DNA of 64,000 nucleotides from contig NCEM01000001.1 of assembly GCA_002280725.1 (NCBI GenBank), positions 1 to 64,000 of the forward strand, in the 5' to 3' direction. The notes beneath the pieces are model-generated. The model was not told the DNA's origin. It was given only the letters and a program-made list of their open reading frames with translations, and made no database searches. Within the stretch, counting starts at the first letter, position 1. Every line of letters starts with the position of its first letter. The stretch comes from Alphaproteobacteria bacterium 32-64-14. GTDB taxonomy: Bacteria > Pseudomonadota > Alphaproteobacteria > Caulobacterales > Hyphomonadaceae. The translations under genes were made by a program, and so were the position numbers. Shown in pieces: positions 48,598 to 57,808 of this stretch.

Positions 48598-50165
48598 CCA
48601 TGAACTCCACTGGCCGCCCCACCTCCATCGCCGCGAACGGAGGATCTGGCACGGACGTAACTGTTTCGGGCTCGAAGGGTCTGTTGCAGGCGGAAGGGCT
48701 GATCTTCGAGATCGGCTCGACCGACAAGACGGGTGTCGATCTTGCGAAGCCCAAGGGCACGAAGAACCGGCTTGGCGGCGTGACACGTGGCGCGCCTTCG
48801 GGCCTGCCCGGTCTCACCGAGCCGGAAGCGGTGCGTCACTATGTGCGGCTCTCGCAGAAGAACTACGCCATCGACCTTGGCCTCTTCCCGCTCGGCTCGT
48901 GCACGATGAAGCATAATCCGCGCCTCAACGAGAAAGTCGCGCGCCTGCCCGGCTTTGCGGACGTTCACCCGATGCAGCCGCAGGCGACTGTTCAGGGCGC
49001 GCTGGAGGTGATCGAGGAGCTGGCGGACTGGCTGATGAAGCTCACCAACATGCCGGCCGTGGCGATGACGCCGAAGGCGGGCGCGCATGGCGAGCTAGCG
49101 GGTATGCTGGCGATCCGCGCGGCGCTGATCGCGCGCGGCGAAGGCGAGACGCGCAAGCGCGTGCTGGTGCCGGTGTCGGCGCATGGCACGAACCCGGCGA
49201 CGGCGGCGCAGTGCGGCTTCATCATCGACGAGATCAACGCCGCCGCTGATGGCCGGGTCGATCTTGAGGATCTGAAATCGAAGCTGGTCGATAGCTCGGA
49301 CGTGGCGGGCATCATGCTGACCAACCCGAATACGTGCGGGCTGTTCGAACGCGACATCAAGGAGATCGCCGACCTGATCCACAAGGCGGGCGGTTACTTC
49401 TATTGCGATGGCGCGAACTTCAACGCGATCGTGGGCCGGGTGCGGCCGGGCGACCTTGGCGTCGATGCGATGCACATCAACCTGCACAAGACGTTCTCGA
49501 CGCCGCATGGTGGCGGTGGTCCGGGGTCCGGCCCGACCGTGTTGTCGGCGGCGCTTGCGCCGTATGCGCCGGTGCCGTTCATCGTGAAGACGGATGATGG
49601 CCTGCGCTTTGTGGAGCACCATGACGAGGCGCCGGAGAGCTTTGGCCGCATGTGCGCCTTCCATGGCCAGATGGGCATGTTCACGCGGGCGCTGGCCTAC
49701 ATTCTCAGCCATGGCGCGGATGGCCTGCGCCAGGTGGCGGAAGATGCGGTGCTGAACGCGAACTACATTCTCGCGCGGCTGAAGCCGGTGATGTCGCCCG
49801 CGTTCGAGGGCTATTGCATGCACGAGGCGCTGTTCTCGGATGGGTTCCTGAAGGACACGGGCGTCGAGACGATCGACATCGCGAAGGGCCTGATCGACGA
49901 GGGCTATCACCCGATGACGATGTACTTCCCGCTGGTGGTGCACGGCGCGATGCTGATCGAGCCGACGGAGACGGAGTCGAAGGCCGAGCTGGATCGCTTC
50001 TGTAACGCCCTCGCCTCCATCGCGCGGCGCGCGGTGCAGAAGGATCCGTCGCTGAAGACGGCGCCGCACCTAGCGCCGGCGCGGCGCCTGGACGAGACGC
50101 GCGCGGCCCGCTCGCCGCGACTGAAGTGGACGCCGGAGACGGCGACGCTGAAGGCGGCGGAGTAA
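48594..50165 (+). CDS. gcvPB: Glycine dehydrogenase (decarboxylating) subunit 2
   Basis: The 523-residue protein is the C-terminal half of the split P-protein. It has LGSCTMKHNPRLNE, MTPKAGAHGELAGMLAIRAA, the PLP-binding Lys299 in NLHKTFSTPHGGGGPGSGP, and HEALFSDGFLKDTGVETIDI. With GcvPA it decarboxylates glycine and loads the aminomethyl group on GcvH. An N-terminal extension of about 20 residues (STGRPTSIAANGG) is not family-like. It is the last gene of the operon. Confidence 0.96.
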   Translation: MTMNSTGRPTSIAANGGSGTDVTVSGSKGLLQAEGLIFEIGSTDKTGVDLAKPKGTKNRLGGVTRGAPSGLPGLTEPEAVRHYVRLSQKNYAIDLGLFPLGSCTMKHNPRLNEKVARLPGFADVHPMQPQATVQGALEVIEELADWLMKLTNMPAVAMTPKAGAHGELAGMLAIRAALIARGEGETRKRVLVPVSAHGTNPATAAQCGFIIDEINAAADGRVDLEDLKSKLVDSSDVAGIMLTNPNTCGLFERDIKEIADLIHKAGGYFYCDGANFNAIVGRVRPGDLGVDAMHINLHKTFSTPHGGGGPGSGPTVLSAALAPYAPVPFIVKTDDGLRFVEHHDEAPESFGRMCAFHGQMGMFTRALAYILSHGADGLRQVAEDAVLNANYILARLKPVMSPAFEGYCMHEALFSDGFLKDTGVETIDIAKGLIDEGYHPMTMYFPLVVHGAMLIEPTETESKAELDRFCNALASIARRAVQKDPSLKTAPHLAPARRLDETRAARSPRLKWTPETATLKAAE

Positions 50166-50231
50166 AAGGGCCCCTTGACTTAGACACACGTCTGCAGCCT
50201 CATCAGGCGTAAGTTGCCTTGGGGTGGAGGC

Positions 50232-52004
50232 ATGCGCGCTATCAAAGTTGCAATTATAGGCCTGTTGGCGCCGTTGATCGGCCTTGCAGTGGCGGTTCTC
50301 GCATCTGCGTCGGCGCTAACTTTTGAGAACGCCGCAACGGTAACCTTCGCGTGGGGCGATTGCGCCGCTGGCCTTGCGATTGATCAAAACTGGAGTTGCC
50401 CTGGACCCGTTGAGTTCGGATGGCTTGGCCTCGCGTCCATCGCGACCTTTACCGCAACACTTGTACTCCTTGTAGCAAATCGCATCGTGGCCTCCGTGCT
50501 AGGTTTGCATCGCACAGTGTTGGCATTCGGATTCTCACCCTATGCTGTTTTCAGCCTCATGGTCGCTCTGGTACTTGGGCTCGCAAACCTCGCAATCCTA
50601 GCTGGAGCCGCTTATCTTTCGGCGAAGCACTGGTCCAGTGAAACACCGACAATCGCTCTCGCTCTGCTCGGCATTGCAGCACTCGGCCTGCTGTGGACGA
50701 TGACTAGCCAGTGCCTAGTCCTGTTCCGTGCACCAAAGACTTTCGCGGCGGCGCGCCCGATCAGCCTCTATGAACATCCGCGTCTCGGTCTTCTCATCCG
50801 CGAGGTAGCCAAGAAGACCGGGGGGCGCGTTCCGGACAACGTGATCCTTGGTCTTGAGCCGACTTTCTACGCCACAAACGCGTCCGTGCAGACACCCTAT
50901 ATGAAAGGCTCATTGAAGGGGCAGACACTGCACTTGTCTTTGCCTCTGATGAACCTGCTTTCCGCTTCGGAGCTGAAGGCTGTCATAGGTCACGAGCTAG
51001 GACACTTCTCTGGCGGCGATACTCAGTACTCGATGCGTTTTGCCCCAGCGTTCGCGAGCTTGCACGGCGCCATGAGCAAGATCGAAGAGCGCAAATGGAC
51101 GATCTCTGGCATCCTTACTATGCCTACGCGATTACTGCTCCAGCATGTTGTCGGCACTTTCGAGGCCGCGAATGCCCGCATCAGCCGGCAACGTGAGCTG
51201 CGGGCAGACAAACTCGGCGCAAGTGCAGCAACGCCGAACGATGTGGCGTTTTCGCTACTGAAAGCATCGGTCGGCGGCTCGGTCTGGCGTGGCACGATGG
51301 ATACGATGATTGGCCGCGCACAATTGGGCCGCTTTTCGCGCAATCTCGTGAAGAATTTTGTTGGCCAACTACGGTTCGATGTAGATCGCCAGAAGCTGCC
51401 ACCTGCAATCCAGTTTGCGATGGGTGACGCACAACCTCATCCTACGGACTCCCACCCTTCTACTGAGAAGCGCATTGCTGACCTTGGCTTGAATTTCGAT
51501 GAGTTGCTGGATGACGAGAAGGTTCTCGCAAAATTCTTTAAGGAGACTCCGAGCGTCTCGATACTGGATAACCTGTCTCACATCGAGGAAGACCTAACGA
51601 CCTTGTATTATCACATCTACGCCAGCGAGTGGCGGCCAATGGCTCCCGCTGAACGGGATGGAGAAGAAATATTTCTTACGCTCATTCGTGACTTCATGGC
51701 TCGAATGGTCACGATCGACGGCAAGGTTGATGATCGGGAGATCGTCGAGGCCGAGCAGACAGCATCGCGCCTGTTCGGCAACTTTGATTGCGCGGGATTC
51801 CGAGAGGCGTGCTTGCATCCTGAAGATCTTCCCGAGCTGGATCGCATGATCGAGCTAGCAGGATTGCTTCTGACGGATGTGGGGATTGCCAATCTTAAGG
51901 CCGCCCTGCGCAAAGTGGCGGAAGCTGATTCAGAAGTGCTAGAGGCGGAACGACAACTGCTCGAGAGGATCGAGTCCCAGCTTATAGCAACCGGTTCCGA
52001 CTGA
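50232..52004 (+). CDS. M48 family metallopeptidase with TerB-like C-terminal domain
   Basis: The 590-residue protein has four N-terminal membrane helices in the first about 165 residues (IGLLAPLIGLAVAVLASASA; VFSLMVALVLGLANLAILAG). An M48 zinc-protease domain follows with H254-E-L-G-H258 in VIGHELGHFSGGDT and the third-ligand helix RQRELRADKLGA. Residues about 470-585 look like a TerB-type helical bundle (MVTIDGKVDDREIVEAEQTA; LTDVGIANLKAALRKVAEAD). M48 proteins are membrane-embedded quality-control proteases. The DNA is visibly poorer in GC than its neighbours, a sign of transfer. It stands directly after gcvPB with an independent start behind GGGGTGGAGG. Confidence 0.82.
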   Translation: MRAIKVAIIGLLAPLIGLAVAVLASASALTFENAATVTFAWGDCAAGLAIDQNWSCPGPVEFGWLGLASIATFTATLVLLVANRIVASVLGLHRTVLAFGFSPYAVFSLMVALVLGLANLAILAGAAYLSAKHWSSETPTIALALLGIAALGLLWTMTSQCLVLFRAPKTFAAARPISLYEHPRLGLLIREVAKKTGGRVPDNVILGLEPTFYATNASVQTPYMKGSLKGQTLHLSLPLMNLLSASELKAVIGHELGHFSGGDTQYSMRFAPAFASLHGAMSKIEERKWTISGILTMPTRLLLQHVVGTFEAANARISRQRELRADKLGASAATPNDVAFSLLKASVGGSVWRGTMDTMIGRAQLGRFSRNLVKNFVGQLRFDVDRQKLPPAIQFAMGDAQPHPTDSHPSTEKRIADLGLNFDELLDDEKVLAKFFKETPSVSILDNLSHIEEDLTTLYYHIYASEWRPMAPAERDGEEIFLTLIRDFMARMVTIDGKVDDREIVEAEQTASRLFGNFDCAGFREACLHPEDLPELDRMIELAGLLLTDVGIANLKAALRKVAEADSEVLEAERQLLERIESQLIATGSD

Positions 52005-52037
52005 ACTACCGGATCGCGCTACGGTGTCTCGCAATCG

Positions 52038-52985
52038 TCAGGTAATCGCCACCGGGTTGATCACCATCTGCACCGTCCCGACGAACCTCGGAATGCCCAG
52101 CACGAACATGAATTCGCGGATGTTGTCGGCGGCGAGCTGGTTGGTGTCGATGGTTTCGAGGACGTGGACGCCGCGTTTGGCCAGTAGGGTCTGGTGGACG
52201 ATGAAGACCTTGCCGGGGGGCGATGGGAGCGCTTCGAGCGCGACCGTGTCCGAGCCGATCGCGACGACGCCGAGATCGGCGAGGAAGATGGCGCCGTCTT
52301 CGGTGATGCCGGGTTCGCTGGAGCGGTAGACGTCCTTGTCGGCCAACATCTTCGCGGCCATCCAGCCGGTGTGGAACAGCACGACATCGCCCTTACCCAC
52401 CGTGACGCCCTGCGCGCGCATGGCGGCTTCGATTTCGACGCGGCCGTAATTGTCGCCGAGGGCCAACGATGGCTTGCCGTAATACTTCGTCATGTCGATC
52501 AGCACGCCGCGTGTGACGAGGGGCGGGATGTCGGCGGTCTGCAGGGCGCGGGAGGTGGCGACTTCCTTGCCGGTGATGCCGTTATAGTAGTGATGGTCGA
52601 CGCCGAGATGGCCGAAGCCATCGATCTGCGTGCCGATGCCCATGGACGAGGTGATGCGCTCGTCGAACGAGGTGACGCGCTGCGAGCCATCGGACGTGAA
52701 GTTTGCGTTCGGCCCAGGCGTGCGCTCGACCTGGTATTTGCGCGTGCCGTAGGCGGCGGACTCGGGCGCGGTGGGCACGCCCAGTGCATAGACCTTGCCG
52801 GTGCGCACGAGATCGCTGGCGCGCTTGACGCCCTCTGGCGTGAGATTGTTGACGGCGCCCAGCCGGTCTGCCTCGCCCCACGGGCTGTTCCACCATGGCT
52901 CGGTGTGGGTTGCTTCCTGGGCGATGGCGCCTTCGGAGCAGGCCGCGAGCGCAACGGCGAGCACCATCCGCTTCAGGATGTCCAT
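52038..52985 (-). CDS. Cyclase family protein (kynurenine formamidase-like), exported
   Basis: The 315-residue protein from ATG 52985 has a short signal (RMVLAVALAACSEGAIA, perhaps lipoprotein-like as L-A-A-C occurs). The metal-binding cyclase fold follows, with GTQIDGFGHLGVDHHYYNG in place of the usual H-x-G-T-H-x-D-x-P motif, then GDVVLFHTGW, FLADLGVVAIGSDTVALEA and VHQTLLAKRGVHVLE. Members hydrolyse N-formyl or lactone-like amides; substrate is unknown. It is probably exported to the periplasm. A dispersed repeat lies just upstream. Confidence 0.87.
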   Translation of the reverse strand: MDILKRMVLAVALAACSEGAIAQEATHTEPWWNSPWGEADRLGAVNNLTPEGVKRASDLVRTGKVYALGVPTAPESAAYGTRKYQVERTPGPNANFTSDGSQRVTSFDERITSSMGIGTQIDGFGHLGVDHHYYNGITGKEVATSRALQTADIPPLVTRGVLIDMTKYYGKPSLALGDNYGRVEIEAAMRAQGVTVGKGDVVLFHTGWMAAKMLADKDVYRSSEPGITEDGAIFLADLGVVAIGSDTVALEALPSPPGKVFIVHQTLLAKRGVHVLETIDTNQLAADNIREFMFVLGIPRFVGTVQMVINPVAIT

Positions 52986-53111
52986 GGCTATCTCTCCCTG
53001 CGGTCTTGCGCCGCTGAATCGGTATGCGTTGAGATTGGCACAGGGGTGACGTGCGGGACAGCGGGGGCGCGCATCACAAGTGTGATGGCGGGGCCGCCAG
53101 CAAGCACGGCC

Positions 53112-53142
53112 TCGTCCTTCGACAGGCTCAGGATGAGGCCTT
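53112..53142. repeat. Dispersed repeat, copy 3
   Basis: CCTTCGACAGGCTCAGGATGAGGCC here differs from the copy at 7999-8025 by only three bases. It lies between the cyclase and pdxH genes. The reverse complement encodes the P-E-P-V-E-G signature often seen in spurious frames across alphaproteobacterial genomes. Confidence 0.7.
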
Positions 53143-53184
53143 CCGAACCATCGTAATCGCAGCAGCAGCTGGCCGGACCCGGCG

Positions 53185-53856
53185 CTACGGATACAGCCTG
53201 TGCGTGACCCAGGGATGGCCGGGGCCTGTGCGGGTGAACTCCAGGCGGTCGTGCAGGCGGAAGGGGCGGTCGCGCCAGAACTCAATGCGGTCCGGCACGA
53301 TGCGCCAACCGCGCCAGTGCGGCGGACGCGGCGTCTTTCCGAGGCCGTACTTCAGTGCGGCCTGCGCGATGCGCTTCTCCAGCTCGAAGCGGCCCTCCAT
53401 GGGGCGGGATTGTTCGGACGCCCAGGCGCCGATCTGGCTGTCCTTGGCGCGCGTGGCGAAATAGGCGTCGGCTTCGGCGTCGGTTGCGGGCTCGACGCGG
53501 CCTGACACCCTCACCTGCCGGCGGAGCGACTTCCAGTGGAAGCACAGCGCGGCCTGCGCGTTGGCGGCGAGCTGCTGGCCCTTGCGGCTTTCGGCGTTGG
53601 AATAGAGGACGAAGCCATCGGCCGAGACTTCCTTGAGCAGCACCATGCGCACATCGGGCGCGCCGTGCTGATCCGCTGTGGCGAGGGCCATGGCGTTGGC
53701 GTCGTTGGGCTCTTTCGCCTTTGCGTCTTCCAGCCATTCGGAGAAGAGCGCGAAAGGGTCTGTGCGCGCGAACCATGCGCCATCGTCCGGCGAGTTGGCG
53801 GCCGCCTTGGCATAGTCGCCTGCGGAGGGAGAGGCTGGGATGATCTTGTCGGCCAT
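53185..53856 (-). CDS. pdxH: Pyridoxamine 5'-phosphate oxidase
   Basis: The 223-residue FMN enzyme from ATG 53856 has [40 protein letters not shown], then [15 protein letters not shown] and the C-terminal [20 protein letters not shown] and RLYP, all typical of PdxH. It oxidises pyridoxamine or pyridoxine phosphate to pyridoxal phosphate. This is the cofactor used by the glycine decarboxylase encoded upstream, although the genes are not linked in one operon. No anomalies. Confidence 0.97.
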   Translation of the reverse strand: MADKIIPASPSAGDYAKAAANSPDDGAWFARTDPFALFSEWLEDAKAKEPNDANAMALATADQHGAPDVRMVLLKEVSADGFVLYSNAESRKGQQLAANAQAALCFHWKSLRRQVRVSGRVEPATDAEADAYFATRAKDSQIGAWASEQSRPMEGRFELEKRIAQAALKYGLGKTPRPPHWRGWRIVPDRIEFWRDRPFRLHDRLEFTRTGPGHPWVTHRLYP

Positions 53857-53911
53857 GATCGTTCGGATCCTTTGAAGCACTCAGAACCAGGACTGACCCG
53901 CTTCGCTACAC

Positions 53912-54247
53912 TTATCGTTCCAGTTGGTCACCGTGTATCCATGACCAGAACTGCCCGTCATACCGGTGGGCGAGTGTGATCATTTCGCTGATCAATCCTC
54001 GTACTGCGTCATCAGTTAGCTGCTGGCGGCGGCGAAGATAGATGGCGCCGTCGGTATCCACCTGATGCACCGCCCAGCCTGTAGCGCCGGGGAAGGCCTG
54101 CGCCGCAGCGGACGACAGGTTGAGGCGCGCTTCAACCCATTGCTCTACCGAAGGATCAGCACCTTGGAGATCAAGGGAATACCAGTAAAGCGACTCAGGG
54201 TTGATTGCTCGCGCGAGCACGACATCCAGAGGATCGCGAGCCACCAT
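53912..54247 (-). CDS. Unknown small protein coupled to an SDR
   Basis: This is a 111-residue protein of unknown family. It starts at ATG 54247, whose A is the last base of the SDR stop codon (TGATG), so translation is very probably coupled. The sequence is mixed alpha/beta with several tryptophans and tyrosines (INPESLYWYSLDLQGADP, GATGWAVHQVDTDGAIYLRR, HRYDGQFWSWIHGDQLER). No membrane segment or cofactor motif is visible. Coupling suggests a helper or regulator of the SDR's pathway, but this is speculation. Confidence 0.65.
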   Translation of the reverse strand: MVARDPLDVVLARAINPESLYWYSLDLQGADPSVEQWVEARLNLSSAAAQAFPGATGWAVHQVDTDGAIYLRRRQQLTDDAVRGLISEMITLAHRYDGQFWSWIHGDQLER

Positions 54248-55002
54248 CAGACGATCATGCCTCCATCGACGCGGAGGATCTGGCCGGTGATGTAGGCGGC
54301 CTTGTCGGAGGCCAGGAAGGCGACGGCATCGGCGATTTCCTGGGCTGTGCCCCAGCGCTTTTCGAGGGGGACAAGGCGGCCCATGCGCTCGAGCGTTTTC
54401 TCGCGGTCGAGGCCCTTGTTGAAAGCGGTGGACCACATGCCGTCGTCGATGACGCCGGGGGCGACGGCGTTGACGCGGACGCCCGCGCGGCCGAGGTCGA
54501 TCGAGGCGTTGCGGGTGAAAGAGTTCACGGCGCCTTTGGAGGCGGCGTAGGCGATCTGGCCGAGGCCGCCGGAGAAGGACGAGACAGAGGAGATGTTCAC
54601 GACGCTGCCCTTGCGCTTGATGAGCGAGGCCGAGAGCGCGTCTGTGAGCAGGATGAGGTTGCGGACGTTGACGTTGAAGGTTTCGTCGAGGCCTTCGCCC
54701 GTGACCTTGCCCATGGCCTGAGCCGCGCTGACGCCGGCGTTGTTGACGAGGATGTCGACGTCGCCCAGCACGGCGAGTGCGTTGGCGGCGGCGGCTTTCC
54801 AGCCATCGGGGGAGGACATGTCGGCCTCGATGGCGACGGCGCCGTTGGGCAGGCTGGCGGCGAGCGACTGAAGCTTGTCGGCGGAGCGGGCGATGAGGGC
54901 TACCCTGGCGCCGTCGTTCGCCAGCGTGCGGGCGATGGCCTCGCCGATGCCGCGGCTGGCGCCGGTGACGACGGCAGTCTTGCCCTTGAAATTGTAGGTC
55001 AT
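54247..55002 (-). CDS. Short-chain dehydrogenase/reductase (FabG-like)
   Basis: The 251-residue classical SDR from ATG 55002 has TGASRGIG, an N-terminal FKGKTAVVTG, NNAGVSAAQAMG, catalytic NISSVSS and IAYAASKGAVNSF. The C-terminal ITGQILRVDGGMIV matches 3-oxoacyl-ACP reductase-like (FabG) enzymes. It reduces a carbonyl with NADPH or NADH; the substrate is unknown. Its stop shares a base with the start of the small unknown gene downstream, forming a two-gene unit. The ATG at 55029 is less likely, as the extra nine residues are not family-like. Confidence 0.9.
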   Translation of the reverse strand: MTYNFKGKTAVVTGASRGIGEAIARTLANDGARVALIARSADKLQSLAASLPNGAVAIEADMSSPDGWKAAAANALAVLGDVDILVNNAGVSAAQAMGKVTGEGLDETFNVNVRNLILLTDALSASLIKRKGSVVNISSVSSFSGGLGQIAYAASKGAVNSFTRNASIDLGRAGVRVNAVAPGVIDDGMWSTAFNKGLDREKTLERMGRLVPLEKRWGTAQEIADAVAFLASDKAAYITGQILRVDGGMIV

Positions 55003-55062
55003 GCGAAGCGCTCCCGGTTTGGCGGGCACACTATCGGCGTGAGGGAGCTTACGCCAGATGGA

Positions 55063-56391
55063 TCAGGCGGGGACGACGCGGGTCTTGCGGCGGCCGAGGT
55101 AGTAGACCGGCACGCCCAGGAGCGCGAGGACGAGGCACCAGCCGAGCACTTCGAGGCCCGAGCCCCAGATCGCGAACACGCAGTAAACCGCCGCGACGAG
55201 GCCGACGAGCGCCCAGCCCTTCGCGCTGCGCCAGGACTGCTTCAGCTCGATGAGACCGCAGACGAGATAGGGCACCAGCGTGGTGAGCGTCGCCATGGTG
55301 AGGGCGAAGGTGTAGGCGCCGACAAGGCCTCGCGAATAGTTCATTACGAGCAGGATCGTGGCGAGAACGGCGCTGAACACCAGGGCGACCCAGGGCGCTT
55401 CCTTGCGGTTGAGGCGGGCGAGGATTTTCGGGGCCTGCCCATCGATGGCGGCGGCCATGGGCACCTGCCCTGTCACGAAGATCGAGCCGTTGAGCGCGCC
55501 TGCAACGGAGATCAGCGCGCCGATGGTGACCAGCAGCGGGGCCCATTCGCCAAGGCCGCGCGCGGCGTCAGCGAAGGGCGAGGTCGATTGCGCCAGCGTT
55601 GCGGCTGGCACGAGGGCCATCACGGCGGCGGTCGCGGCGATGTAGACGGCGGCGGCCGTGATGGTCGCGATCACGACGGCGCGCGGGCCGGTGCGTTGCG
55701 GATCGCGGACGTTGCCCGCGGGCACGGCGCCGATTTCAAGGCCGAGGAAGGCGTACATGGTGGCGAGCGCGGTGATGGAGAGGACTTTCATCGGGTCCTC
55801 GCCGGTTGGATTGAATTCGGGGAGGTTCTCGGCCTTGCCGGTGAACAGGGCGAGGCCGACGATGAGGGCGAGCGGCGACAGCTTCAGCACGGTGAGCAGG
55901 AGCTGGACGAAGCCTGCGTCCTTCGTGCCACGCATGGAGACCAGCGTGATCGTCCACATTGCGGCGATGGCGACGAGGATCTGGTAGATCGGTTCTGCGC
56001 CGATGCCGGGCGCCAGCACGATGAAGTAACCGACGAAAGCGATGGCGAGGCTGGCGTTCGAGGTCCAGCAGCCGGTCCAGTAGAGCCAGGTGACGAGGAA
56101 GGCAGGCAGGCCACCGATGGCGCTTTCAACATAGACCGGGATGCCGCCATTGCGCGTGGTGCGGCTGGCGAGGCGCCCGATAGCGAGCGCGATGAGGATG
56201 GAGCCTGTGGCCGTGAGCAACCAGCCGCCGAAGCTGAGCCCGCCATAGGGCGCCAGAACCGCAGGCATCATGAAGATGCCGGACCCGATCATCGTGCCCA
56301 CGGAGAAGGCCCAGCATTGCCAAAAGCCGATGACCTTCGCCTTGGGCTGCGCGATATCCGCCGCAGCGCCAGGCGCTTCAGTGCCTGTCAT
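55063..56391 (-). CDS. APC-family amino acid permease
   Basis: The 442-residue protein from ATG 56391 has twelve hydrophobic segments. The APC signature follows the first helix (GTMIGSGIFMMPAVLAPYG), with the unwound helix pattern G-S-G-I-F. Helix 6 has TMYAFLGLEIGAVPAGNV. This resembles basic amino-acid/polyamine antiporters such as AdiC or ArcD-like members (FVTWLYWTGCWTSNASLA). It imports or exchanges amino acids; the substrate is unknown. It is separated from the SDR by about 60 bp and is on the same strand, so a transcript is possible. Confidence 0.92.
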   Translation of the reverse strand: MTGTEAPGAAADIAQPKAKVIGFWQCWAFSVGTMIGSGIFMMPAVLAPYGGLSFGGWLLTATGSILIALAIGRLASRTTRNGGIPVYVESAIGGLPAFLVTWLYWTGCWTSNASLAIAFVGYFIVLAPGIGAEPIYQILVAIAAMWTITLVSMRGTKDAGFVQLLLTVLKLSPLALIVGLALFTGKAENLPEFNPTGEDPMKVLSITALATMYAFLGLEIGAVPAGNVRDPQRTGPRAVVIATITAAAVYIAATAAVMALVPAATLAQSTSPFADAARGLGEWAPLLVTIGALISVAGALNGSIFVTGQVPMAAAIDGQAPKILARLNRKEAPWVALVFSAVLATILLVMNYSRGLVGAYTFALTMATLTTLVPYLVCGLIELKQSWRSAKGWALVGLVAAVYCVFAIWGSGLEVLGWCLVLALLGVPVYYLGRRKTRVVPA

Positions 56392-56664
56392 GATTTTCGT
56401 CCCTGATCCCCGTAGGACGATGCTGCACCAGAAGACGGAAACTCGCCAGTGGCGATGCGGCCCTGCCCGCTCGCGCGGTGTTGAACGAGATTCGCGCGTG
56501 ATTTTGCGTGGCGAAGACTTGCAAAACGGGGCGGCGCAAACGAGCTTCATAGCACAATTGGTCCGGGCCCCTCTGGCGTAAACGGCGGTTTGCGCGATGT
56601 CGGACTCAGGCGGGGCTCAGGCCCTCCCTGCGCGGACGCGGCGCATCGGACCGGATGATTTCTC

Positions 56665-57693
56665 ATGAACCTCGACGTGCTCGGCGAATTCGCCGGACAG
56701 CCCGTATGGCTGTGGTGCGCCTTTCTCGCTTTCGTCGGCTTTGTCCTGTGGCTCGACCTGGCGGTGATCAACAACAAGGACGGGACTGTCTCCGCGCGCA
56801 AGAGCGCGCTGATGTGGAGCGGCTTTGCGTTCTGCGCGATCGTGTTCGCCGGCTACATTTACTTCATCTACGAACCAGACCCGGCCTTCTACCAATCGCC
56901 ACATGATCTCAACGCGCAGGCGACGGTGCAGTATCTGACGGGATATCTGCTCGAGACGGCGCTGGCCTTCGACAACATCTTCGTCATTGCCATGATCTTC
57001 GGGCTGTTCGCGATCCCGCCGGGCTATCAGCACCGTGTACTGTTCTGGGGGATCATCGGCGCGATCGTGTTCCGCGCGATCTTCATCGGGGCCGGCGCCG
57101 CGATCGTGAACCAGCTGACGTGGGTTCTATACATCTTCGCCGCGATCCTCGTCTTCAGCGGCATCAAGATGCTGACGTCGGCCTCGAAGCCGCACGAGAC
57201 GCCTGATGCAGGCTGGATCGTGCGTCTCGTCGAACGCTTCATCCCCGTCACCCAGGAAATCCGGAATCACAATTTCTTTGTGCGGATGCCGGACAGCGCA
57301 GGCCGCATGGTATTGTTCGCCACGCCGCTCTTTCTCGCCCTGGCGACCGTGGAGGTGGCGGACATCATCTTTGCCGTCGACAGCGTGCCTGCGATCTTTG
57401 CGGTCACGCAGGATCCGTTCATCGTCTACACCTCGAACATCTTTGCAATCCTGGGCCTGCGTTCGCTTTACTTCATGCTGGCGGCCGCCGCGGACAGGTT
57501 CAAATATCTCAAGCTCGGGCTCGCAGCCGTGCTGGTGCTGATCGGCGTCAAGATCATCTGGAATTTCCTGCTCAGCAAGGAACTGAAACTGGTTCCCTAT
57601 CTTGAGCCCCACTGGTCATTGATAGCGACACTTGTGCTGGTTGGCGGCTCGATCCTTCTCTCCATGGTGCTGACCCGGAAGCGGATCGGCTAG
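56665..57693 (+). CDS. TerC/Alx family membrane protein
   Basis: The 342-residue protein has nine hydrophobic helices and the TerC hallmarks: WLDLAVINNKDGTVSARKSA, LLETALAFDNIFVIAMIF, FATPLFLALATVEVADIIFA with VDSVPAIFAVTQDPF, and FAILGLRSLYF. The acidic residues (ETALAFDN; EVADIIFAVDS) form the metal-site motifs. Alx and TerC proteins export manganese or load metals on secreted proteins. No manganese-riboswitch-type element was recognised in the 270 bp upstream. A long perfect hairpin follows the stop. Confidence 0.93.
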   Translation: MNLDVLGEFAGQPVWLWCAFLAFVGFVLWLDLAVINNKDGTVSARKSALMWSGFAFCAIVFAGYIYFIYEPDPAFYQSPHDLNAQATVQYLTGYLLETALAFDNIFVIAMIFGLFAIPPGYQHRVLFWGIIGAIVFRAIFIGAGAAIVNQLTWVLYIFAAILVFSGIKMLTSASKPHETPDAGWIVRLVERFIPVTQEIRNHNFFVRMPDSAGRMVLFATPLFLALATVEVADIIFAVDSVPAIFAVTQDPFIVYTSNIFAILGLRSLYFMLAAAADRFKYLKLGLAAVLVLIGVKIIWNFLLSKELKLVPYLEPHWSLIATLVLVGGSILLSMVLTRKRIG

Positions 57694-57697
57694 CGGC

Positions 57698-57746
57698 GCG
57701 CCACCTATCCCGGAAAGGCCCGGCGCCTTTCCGGGATAGGTGGCGC
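57698..57746. repeat. Perfect 22-bp inverted repeat (terminator-like)
   Basis: Arms 57698-57719 and 57725-57746 are perfectly complementary over 22 bp, starting GCGCCACCTATCCCGG, around a 5-base loop CCGGC. It lies right after the TerC stop and before aroC on the same strand. There is no T-run, so it may end transcription by a factor-dependent route or protect the transcript's 3' end. Confidence 0.8.
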
Positions 57747-57808
57747 CGGATCAGCCCGTTAACCCACTGGCGTTTGCATTCCCGGCCTGCGCCCACTAAA
57801 CCGCAGTC

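Noticed and set aside
54205..56406. Long plus-strand frame opposite the SDR and permease genes
   Set aside because: Gly/Asp/Arg-rich shadow with no hydrophobic core; the minus-strand genes have complete family motifs.
56392..56664. Manganese (yybP-ykoY) riboswitch before the TerC gene
   Set aside because: The conserved core of this riboswitch could not be recognised in the leader.
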